Assembly (NCBI GenBank): GCA_030605085.1
Contig: JAUWBH010000175.1
Coordinates: 1-12,528 of the forward strand
Source of the DNA: Promethearchaeota archaeon
GTDB lineage: Archaea > Asgardarchaeota > Lokiarchaeia > Sigynarchaeales > SOKP01
Direction of reading: 5' to 3'
Length of the DNA: 12,528 nucleotides
The notes beneath the pieces are model-generated. The model did not search any database and had not been told where the DNA came from. It saw nothing but the letters and a program-made list of their open reading frames with translations. The translations under genes were made by a program, and so were the position numbers. This document shows positions 1 through 6,245 of this stretch, one piece after another; position 1 is the stretch's first letter; each line of letters opens with the position of its first letter.

Positions 1-169
1 TTTTTATTAATATACATTTAACTGATTCATCTTTATCTGCTTCTTCAAGTTTATTATATCACGCCTTCGTAAGTTCTAAATTAAACGCATGTGCCTTTTC
101 TGGTCGATTTATTGAGAATGTCGCAACACTTTGCTTAACTTCATATAAAAGTTTGTTTTCACTACTCAT
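1..169 (-). pseudogene. Enoyl-CoA hydratase/isomerase (crotonase) family, N-terminal part with an in-frame stop
   Basis: Reading the minus strand from ATG at 169-167 gives a typical crotonase start: a short beta strand, then the signature SINRPEKAHAFNLEL, where family members usually have a T/S-x-N-R-P-E-K-x-N-A-x-N pattern, then a helix NKLEEADKDESVKCILIK leading into the expected next strand. The family acts on acyl-CoA thioesters (hydration, isomerisation). A TGA stop at 61-59 interrupts the frame after residue 36, but the homology continues in the same frame to the window edge, so the gene is broken, or a Trp/Arg-type codon has mutated. A weak AGGT lies 8 bases ahead of the ATG. The rest of the gene and its active-site loops are outside the window. 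Too short for the ORF caller; found by translating by hand. Confidence 0.72.
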
Positions 170-240
170 ATTAAATTACCTATTGATTTTTATAAAATTA
201 GGATAATATTATTTGATATTTATAATATATTAAATTAAAA

Positions 241-1065
241 AACCATGTCGGATTGCCTTCAGCTAGAAATATTGGAATCGAAAATAGTGACTATGATATT
301 ATAGGATTTTTAGATGACGACTGCTTTCCTTTAAAAAATAATTGGATAAAAAGAGCACATAAATGATTTAAACATAAAAATCGAAAAATTATTGGTGTTG
401 CTGGTCCCGTTTTTAATAGATTCACAAAACCAATCCTTTATAATAAACAAAGAGTAAAAAAAACAATTGGTCGGATAAGAAAGATTTTTCCAAAAATAAT
501 TAGTAATTTTAATCAAACACCAACTAAACCTATTATAGTAGAGACACTTCCTGGAGGAAATATGTTTTTAAAAAAAAATTTTGTAGAGTCTTATGGTGGA
601 TTTGATCCTCAATTTGACGGAAATCATTATAGAGAAGAAACAGATCTATGTATGAAACTAAAAAATAATAGTTTATTAGTGTTTGACCCAAAATTACCAA
701 TAAATCATCTAAGAGTAGACTACGGTTGTTGCAGAGTTGCTCCTACACAATGGTACATTAGTGTTATTTCTAATACTCTTTTGTTAATTCTTAAAAATTG
801 GGGTAATCCTATTGAAATGTTATCGGGTACTTCCACTTACTTTTTGGAACTAATTTATGAATGTACAAAAGTGATGGAAGATCAACGGTATTATCGTATT
901 GGTAGATATGACTATCTTCGTTCTATTTTTAAAGGATTTTGGGGAGGGATTAAAAAGTTTTTTATTGGTTCAAAAAAGTTACAAATAAAAAAAGAGATGC
1001 ATTCTATTCAAAAATTCGGTAAAAAATCCGCCATTCAAAATCTTAAAGGATTGAAAGCATATTAA
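241..1065 (+). pseudogene. Family 2 (GT-A) glycosyltransferase, 5'-truncated with internal TGA
   Basis: The open frame starts inside a GT2 domain at GLPSARNIGIENSDYDIIGFLDDD. This holds the conserved ARN-x-G-I stretch and the metal-binding DDD motif (codons near 301-321). The GGN and GGFDPQFD segments and the acidic REETDLCMKLK region (the usual ED motif) follow at about 550-660. The normal first ~70 residues, with the nucleotide-binding strand and first Asp, are missing: the frame upstream closes at TAA 223-225, and the crotonase start lies beyond. TGA at 364-366 falls between the DDD motif and the next strand, at a position where an aromatic residue would fit. ATG at 562 is only an internal Met. 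The C-terminal ~150 residues are basic and hydrophobic. Such enzymes move a sugar from a nucleotide-sugar to a glycan or lipid; this copy is very probably inactive. Confidence 0.8.
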
Positions 1066-1144
1066 TATTTTATATCTTATCAATTTAGAATATATTTCTA
1101 ATCTTTAACAGAGAAAACTATAAAATTTAAATAAAAAAACAAAC

Positions 1145-1150
1145 GAGGTG
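1145..1150 (+). promoter_or_regulatory. Ribosome binding site GAGGTG fixing the TTG start of the peroxiredoxin gene
   Basis: GAGGTG ends 5 bases before TTG at 1156-1158 and no ATG lies nearby in frame, so the rare TTG start is supported. The retained signal suggests the gene was working before it was truncated. Confidence 0.6.
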
Positions 1151-1155
1151 ATTTA

Positions 1156-1527
1156 TTGAGCGATTTAGAAAAAAAAATATCTTATCCTTTAATCGGAGAT
1201 AAGTTTCCAGAAATTAAAGTCCAAACAACCCATAGTGAATTTAAATTACCAGATCATTATAAAAAGAAATGGTTTGTGTTATTCAGTTATCCTGCTGATT
1301 TTACACCAGTTTCTGCCACAGAATTCATAGCCTTCACTAAACGATACGAGGAGTTTCAAAATTTAAATTGCGAATTAATTGGGCTCTCTTTAGATCAAGT
1401 CTATTCTCATATCAAATGGATTGAATGGATTAAACAAAAATTTGAGGTTGAAGTCCCATTTCCAATTATTTTAGCACCTCCTTTTACTATAATTAAATTT
1501 TTTCTATATATCGTAATTATTAGTTAG
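1156..1527 (+). pseudogene. 1-Cys (Prx6-type) peroxiredoxin, truncated and lacking the catalytic cysteine
   Basis: Residues 8-105 follow the Prx6-like thioredoxin fold: [21 protein letters not shown], then the active-site block [15 protein letters not shown], then [19 protein letters not shown] and VPFPII. In active peroxiredoxins the block reads P-x-x-x-T-x-x-C; here P46 and T50 are kept but residue 53 is Ser, so the peroxidatic cysteine is absent. After residue ~107 the sequence leaves the family: the expected D-P-x-G-x-x-A-K-x-Y/L-G-M segment and the long C-terminal domain (about 100 residues more) are replaced by 16 unrelated hydrophobic residues and a stop. The family reduces H2O2 and organic peroxides in the cytoplasm; this copy should not. 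The TTG start has a good GAGGTG site. It converges with the asparagine synthetase remnant. Confidence 0.8.
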
Positions 1528-1581
1528 TCCAAGCTCTCGAATAGTTCCTTCAAGTGCATTAAATTGATATTGAAAAACCAT

Positions 1582-2066
1582 CTAGTAATAAAATTCTTCT
1601 TTCGAACGAAGAGTTACAAACGGTGAAATCAATTTTTCTGTTTCTACTATGTTATCAGAAACTGTTTTTTCTAAGAAATCTCGTAATAAAAATCGAGATC
1701 CTACTCCCTCTGAATTTTTTTCTTCCCTTCTCCTAATAAATTTAGTAGGAATTTCGTTTTCAAACGCTTTTCTCAGAATCCATTTATCAATTTTCATCTT
1801 ACCCTTTTTCCACATTTTAAACTCGTGGGGGATCTCAAAAGAGAATTCAACTAATCTACGATCAAACAAGGGTGCTCGAGCTTCTATCGAAAAATGGTAA
1901 GATGTTCTGTCTACTTTTTGCAATCCAGTTTTATACCCAACCTTCAAGAGGTTACTGAATTTTTAGTTTAAAGCTTCATTGCTCTGAATTTCTTGTAAAT
2001 AACAATAACCTCCAAATAATTCATCTCCCCCTCTCCAACAAGTAATACTTCTGGATTTTCTTTTTC
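1582..2066 (-). pseudogene. Asparagine synthetase (AsnB-type), C-terminal fragment with frameshift and stops
   Basis: Minus-strand reading shows the synthetase-domain motif VGEG(G)DELFGGY at about 2040-2008, then LQKVDRTSYHFSIEARAPLFDRRLVEFSF and WILRKAFENEIPTKFIRRREE, all hallmarks of the ATP-dependent amide-forming domain (family VDRxSMxxSxExRxPFLDxxLVEF). The motif is split by a one-base loss in the run of five C (2027-2031 on the plus strand): adding one base restores GEGGDELFGG. TAA at 1965-1963 and TAG at 1584-1582 interrupt the frame; past the TAG about 25 more codons (to 1504) may still be family-like. The glutaminase domain and PP-loop are absent: upstream lies permease sequence directly. 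Full-length AsnB has about 500-600 residues and makes asparagine from aspartate, or modifies glycan/peptide carboxylates in polysaccharide clusters. Not functional. Confidence 0.83.
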
Positions 2067-2067
2067 T

Positions 2068-2850
2068 TTAGTATTTTAAGATTAACGCAACAATATACAT
2101 TTGAGATATAAAGACAAATGAAATTATCGTCCCTAAAAAAAATAAAGCGTTGAAAACAAATAATTTCTTGTTAATTATTACAATAGATGGGTTTAAAATC
2201 TCTAATATTAATTCTTTACGGGCAATTTCGATTTCTGGTTCTTTTTTGAGTATTAGGAAATCAATCAGAAATACCGTTAAAAAAAGAATGATAAACGAAA
2301 AACCCCAATAATATGCAATAAAATATATGGTGTCTAATTGAAAGTGCTGTGAGATTATGATATTTTCTCTGGAAGAAAATGGTGTAAAAATGCTACCAAT
2401 GTTAATCACGATTGTTAAGGCCAATAAATAGGTATCTGCTTTTATTTTTAAAAAAGAACAAATTCTAATTATTATTGGCACTAATATTATTACAACTACT
2501 ACATCAGAAATCATAGCTGTTAAAAAAGCACCAGTTAGACATAATATATATAAAAATAGTCTTTGATTACCTCGTGAAAGCCTAAACATCCAAATCGCGA
2601 AATATTCTAATACATGAGACTCTTGAGCGATTTGAGTTATGATATTTATGCTTAAAATCAAAACGAAGGCTTCAATTTCAATAAATCCAATATAATCGTA
2701 AATTGTTAAAGCAGTAGAAAATGCCACGATTAAGGTACAAATTACCATTCCTAATATAGAAATAGAAACAAAATCCCATTTTTCTCTACTATATGAAACA
2801 AGAATAATAATAAAAATGATAAAAATTAAAATTTGAGACAGGATTTCCAT
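2068..2850 (-). pseudogene. ArsB/SLC13 (citrate transporter-like) permease, N-terminal half
   Basis: The 260-residue product is strongly hydrophobic with about seven membrane segments (roughly residues 4-20, 28-48, 60-75, 97-118, 119-133, 140-157, 176-200), then a charged loop 202-228 and one or two more segments before the stop. The pattern LSRGNQRLFLYILCLTGAFLTA followed by VVVVIILVPIIIRI and VINIGSIFTPFSSREN matches the ion-transporter fold of ArsB/NhaD/SLC13 proteins. The usual D-N and G-D-P-P-N residues are replaced by SD and SSREN, so the substrate cannot be named. Full-length members have about 420-450 residues; this one ends at residue 260, and synthetase sequence starts within about 10 bases, so the second half appears deleted. 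No Shine-Dalgarno site is seen; a leaderless start is possible. It could be a short product, but half a permease is unlikely to work. Confidence 0.7.
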
Positions 2851-2864
2851 ATTTTAATAAAATA

Positions 2865-2876
2865 AAAAATATAAAT
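2865..2876 (-). promoter_or_regulatory. Possible TATA box for a leaderless permease transcript
   Basis: On the minus strand an AAATTTATATTT-like stretch lies about 20-25 bases before the permease ATG (2850), the distance expected if transcription begins at or near the start codon. No ribosome binding site is present. The whole region is A/T, so this is weak evidence. Confidence 0.25.
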
Positions 2877-3020
2877 TTTAGGGAATTAAAAATAAAAAAT
2901 TTCGTTGGCAATAGAAAATTGAATGTATTTCTTCTTTGTATAATTGACGACTAATATTTTAGGGATGATATTGGTAAATTTAAACAGAGTAAATATAAAT
3001 TTATTTCCCTAATGTCTATT

Positions 3021-4037
3021 TTAAGAGTATTCAGATATAATTTTTTCGTATACCTTGATGTAATCATCGACCATCCTTTCTACGCTAAATTTTTCTTCGA
3101 CCCATTTACGACATTTTAATCGATCAATCTGTTTGACTTGTTTTAATGCCTCGACTGCTTCTTCGACCGAATTAACTAAAAATCCAGTTTGACCATTATT
3201 AATAACCTCTGGCATACTTCCCTTATTAAAAGCTATAACTGGGGTTCCACATGCCATCGCTTCAACAACAGACAACCCAAATGGTTCGTTAAAATTGATG
3301 GGATGAAGTAAAGCGTAAGCCCCTCCTAAGAGCTGATCCCTTTTTTCAGGACCGGCAATTCCAACATAATTAATATTATCTTTATCTAAATGTGGTTTCA
3401 CATTTTGCTCGAAATAAATTTCGTCTTGAATAATTCCAGCAATAATTAGAGTCATATTAAAACTTTTAGCGATTTCTATCGCTTCCCACGCTCCTTTATC
3501 GTAATGAATGCGACCAAAAAAGATAAGGTAATCCCCTAGTTCAGAACGATAAGTAAATTGACTAAGATCGATACCATGATGTACGGTGGCAATATAGTCG
3601 AGTTCTGGAGAGCGATCTGCATCACTGATTGAAACATAATAGCATTTTTTATTATACTTCTTATAAACTGGTAAAATTTTTGGAGAAGAAAAACCGTGAA
3701 TCGTTGTTAAAACAGGTGTGGATGTCATTTTCATATAAGTCAATGGAAGATAATCAAAGTGATTGTGAATAATATCAAAATCGTCTCCTCTTTCAAATAA
3801 CTCTGAGATATGCAGACATTCCCATACTTTTGGTAAAAGTTCCTTATCTTCCTCATAACCATGCGGAGATACGCCAACCAAGTGTCCTTTAGTTTGAGAG
3901 TCTTTGGTTGCAAACAGGGTAACCTCTATACCTTTCTTAACGAGACCCTCTGTTAATAAAGAAACAATGGACTCCCAAGGCCCATAATGAATTGGAGGTG
4001 TGCGCCACGCAATTGGAGAAAGCATAGCTATAATCAT
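3021..4037 (-). CDS. GT4 family glycosyltransferase (canonical GT-B, last gene of the glycan operon)
   Basis: 338 residues forming a complete GT-B fold. The N-terminal acceptor domain (1-165) begins MIIAMLSPIAWRTPP with HYGPWE near residue 17 and HNHFDYLP near 91. The C-terminal nucleotide-sugar domain (166-325) holds FFGRIHYDKG (R176, K181, donor phosphate binding) and the full E-x7-E motif, E251 to E259, in EPFGLSVVEAMACGTPVIAF. It is a retaining transferase that moves a sugar from a nucleotide donor; sugar and acceptor cannot be read from sequence. No membrane segment or signal peptide, so cytoplasmic or peripheral. Its ATG follows the GH130 stop by 12 bases with an AGGATGTGG ribosome binding region between, so it is translated from the same transcript. 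It is the only one of the three operon transferases with both canonical glutamates. Confidence 0.9.
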   Translation of the reverse strand: MIIAMLSPIAWRTPPIHYGPWESIVSLLTEGLVKKGIEVTLFATKDSQTKGHLVGVSPHGYEEDKELLPKVWECLHISELFERGDDFDIIHNHFDYLPLTYMKMTSTPVLTTIHGFSSPKILPVYKKYNKKCYYVSISDADRSPELDYIATVHHGIDLSQFTYRSELGDYLIFFGRIHYDKGAWEAIEIAKSFNMTLIIAGIIQDEIYFEQNVKPHLDKDNINYVGIAGPEKRDQLLGGAYALLHPINFNEPFGLSVVEAMACGTPVIAFNKGSMPEVINNGQTGFLVNSVEEAVEALKQVKQIDRLKCRKWVEEKFSVERMVDDYIKVYEKIISEYS

Positions 4038-4049
4038 AATTCCACATCC

Positions 4050-5015
4050 TTATAAAGAGTTATGTTTTTTTAACCAATCCAGTAATTCCGAAAGTTTCGC
4101 CGTCGCTAAAGCAATACAACTGTCTGCCCCCCCGTAATATAGCTTAATTTCATCGCCTTCCAGTATCCAACCACATGAAAAAACAACTTTATCTACATCT
4201 CCTAAAGTTTCGTAAATTTCTTTAGGATTAAAAACCCATTCATCAGAACGGGCTATAAGATTACGAGGATTGTTTAAATCCAAAAGAGCCAATCCCAATC
4301 GATAAATCACTCCACTACCAGTAATTTTAACCCCGTGATAAAGGATTAACCAACCATCTTCAGTTTTCATTGGCGGCGGGGATAAACCAATTTTATTAGC
4401 ATCCCACCAGCTACCTTTTCTAGCAGGAATAAGGAGCTTGTGATCGCCCCAATGTTTGAGATCGGGTGAGAAAGCGATCCAAATGTGCGCTCCAGTACCA
4501 GACATATTGGCGACAGGTCTGTGAAGTATTGCCCATGAATCATTAAATCGAACTGGAAATAATGCTGCATCCTTATTCTCGGGTGGCATAATAATCCCTT
4601 GACGATCAAAATGCTTAAAATCTTTTGTAAATGCTAATGAAACCAGAGGCCCAGCTTCTGAATAAGCCGTGTAAGAAATAGCCCAAATTTCTATTTCTTC
4701 GAGATAAGTAATTCTTGGATCTTCAATTCCCCAAATTTCTTCTGGATAAACATCGGAAAGGGAGCTTATAGTAGGTTGGGGATCTATCTGCCAATTACGT
4801 ATCCCATCTTTGCTACGAGCTAATGTTAGATGTGAAATTCCTCTTTTATCCTCTACTCGCATAAGAAGGATAAATTCTTTTTTAAATTTAGTCACGCCTG
4901 CATTAAAGACAGTATTGGCCAGATAAGGTAGATCCTTTTTTGAAATGATTGGATTCTTTGGATAACGCTGAAAAAGCTCCTTAAAAGACGATTGCTCCAT
5001 AGACTTTTTCCCCAT
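4050..5015 (-). CDS. GH130 family beta-mannoside phosphorylase-type enzyme
   Basis: 321 residues covering the whole five-bladed beta-propeller of GH130. Landmarks in order: RYPKNPII (17-24), VFNAGVTKF (36-44), LLMRVED and SHLTLARSKDGI (50-72), WGIEDPRITYL (95-105) with the likely catalytic acid D99, PPENKDAALFP (144-154), LHRP (164-167), WWDANKIGLSPPPMKTEDGWLILYHGV (203-229) and YETLGDVDKVVFSCG (268-282). The basic residues that hold phosphate in phosphorylases (R53, K148, H165/R166, H227) appear kept, favouring phosphorolysis over hydrolysis. Known members split beta-1,4- or beta-1,2-linked mannosides to mannose-1-phosphate, or run in reverse. The ATG overlaps the preceding stop by one base (TAATG); a second in-frame ATG at 5000 is a possible start with GGGG upstream. 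Cytoplasmic. Exact linkage unknown. Confidence 0.92.
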   Translation of the reverse strand: MGKKSMEQSSFKELFQRYPKNPIISKKDLPYLANTVFNAGVTKFKKEFILLMRVEDKRGISHLTLARSKDGIRNWQIDPQPTISSLSDVYPEEIWGIEDPRITYLEEIEIWAISYTAYSEAGPLVSLAFTKDFKHFDRQGIIMPPENKDAALFPVRFNDSWAILHRPVANMSGTGAHIWIAFSPDLKHWGDHKLLIPARKGSWWDANKIGLSPPPMKTEDGWLILYHGVKITGSGVIYRLGLALLDLNNPRNLIARSDEWVFNPKEIYETLGDVDKVVFSCGWILEGDEIKLYYGGADSCIALATAKLSELLDWLKKHNSL

Positions 5016-6241
5016 TAAAATTCTAGTTCTAAATTAACTGGTTGTTCTGTCTTTTTGGCATTTCTGGCGAGCTCGTAGGCTTTATTGTATTGTTGGGCCA
5101 CGATTTCCCAAGAGACCACATTATCGAGATATTCTTTTAAATTTTCACCGAGTTTTAACCTTAATTCCTCATCACACGCTAATTTAATTACTTTTTCCTT
5201 TAACATTTTTTTCGTTGTAAACATTAGACCTCCTTCGCTCTCCAAGGTCTGTGCAGTTAATCCTTCCATTGGGGCTGTTGTAATATATGGTTTGTTCAGA
5301 GCGATAATACGCGCTAATGTCCCAGATTGGGTTTCATCAATAGACGGTAAAACGATGAAATCGCAGATCGCCATTACTTTATAATATAGATCACCACGTG
5401 GGATAAATTCATAATAATGTGCAATTCTCTTTTCTTGAAGATTAAGAATGTAATTTTTCCATGTTTCGTAATCCGCCTTATGATGTGGGTCTCGCCAAGT
5501 TCCAGCAGCTAATAAATCCCATCTCTCATCACATTTTTCCTTAATTTCGTCGCTAATCTCTTCCCACATGGAAATTAGAATGTCCCAGCGCTTGTTAGAT
5601 TGAATCCATCCGATCATTCCTACCAAGCGGTTAGATATGTTGAGATCGTTTAAGCCCAATTCCTCTTTCAATTTTGGGACATCCTCAATTCCCCATCTTT
5701 TATCAGGACGAGCGCCGTGTGGTACTACCATAATATTAGTTGGTGTTTCCCAACCTCTCGCCGTGAAAGACCAATTTAATCTCCATTTTTGATAATGACA
5801 TTTAAAAAGAACTACATCGCTTATCTGGCACATTTGATAAATAAATTCGGCTTCAAAATCGCTAATTCGCCCATGAATTGTATGAGGTTCAATAATGATG
5901 GGATATTTATTGATTGCTTCGAGAAGAGCGAGAAACCCTTCATTTTTATCGCCAATACCGCGTTTGTCGCGGAATTCGTAAAGCCCATATTCGTGTTCCA
6001 AATGAACTGCGTATGGATTTAATTCATTGAGCTTCTCAACTACTGCTTCCCACCAATTGCGGTGATTCATATCTATTATTGGATAAACACCTTCTCCTTC
6101 TCCATCAGTGTGGCAAATAACGAGAACTTTCTTATCGGGATTAGCTTTTTGGATAAACTCCCTAGCTTCTTCGGCGAAAGTTGCAATACCGCAAAGACGC
6201 GGTGGGTAGGAACTTACAATAACAATTGGTTGCTCTTTCAT
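5015..6241 (-). CDS. GT4-like glycosyltransferase with CGIATF motif
   Basis: 408 residues, GT-B fold. The start IVIVSSYPPRLCGIATF (6-22) and LEHEYGLYEF (81-90) parallel the N-terminus of the upstream 766-residue transferase, so the two are paralogues. PHGARPDKRWG (174-184) links the two domains; GMIGWIQSNKRWD (208-220) replaces the usual G-R-x-x-x-x-K-G strand; SIDETQSGTLARIIALNKPYIT (300-321) is the donor-site helix. In this helix the first catalytic-region Glu is present (E303), but the position of the second is R311. A charged tail follows residue 390. It should transfer a sugar from a nucleotide donor, but the altered helix makes donor prediction unsafe. The ATG lies 4 bases after the upstream stop with AAGGT inside that gene's end, so translation is probably coupled. 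Very Trp-rich for this genome, all as TGG. Confidence 0.85.
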   Translation of the reverse strand: MKEQPIVIVSSYPPRLCGIATFAEEAREFIQKANPDKKVLVICHTDGEGEGVYPIIDMNHRNWWEAVVEKLNELNPYAVHLEHEYGLYEFRDKRGIGDKNEGFLALLEAINKYPIIIEPHTIHGRISDFEAEFIYQMCQISDVVLFKCHYQKWRLNWSFTARGWETPTNIMVVPHGARPDKRWGIEDVPKLKEELGLNDLNISNRLVGMIGWIQSNKRWDILISMWEEISDEIKEKCDERWDLLAAGTWRDPHHKADYETWKNYILNLQEKRIAHYYEFIPRGDLYYKVMAICDFIVLPSIDETQSGTLARIIALNKPYITTAPMEGLTAQTLESEGGLMFTTKKMLKEKVIKLACDEELRLKLGENLKEYLDNVVSWEIVAQQYNKAYELARNAKKTEQPVNLELEF

Positions 6242-6245
6242 TTTA

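Noticed and set aside
562..1065. A short independent GT gene starting at ATG 562
   Set aside because: The same frame upstream, beyond a single TGA, encodes the GT2 DDD motif and the preceding strand, so 562 is an internal Met of a broken longer gene, and it has no convincing ribosome binding site role.
1649..1900. Plus-strand 83-residue open frame
   Set aside because: It is antisense to the asparagine synthetase fragment, whose conserved VDR and EARAP motifs show the coding strand is minus.
4367..4609. 80-residue frame inside the GH130 gene
   Set aside because: Out-of-frame shadow of a strongly conserved gene on the same strand.
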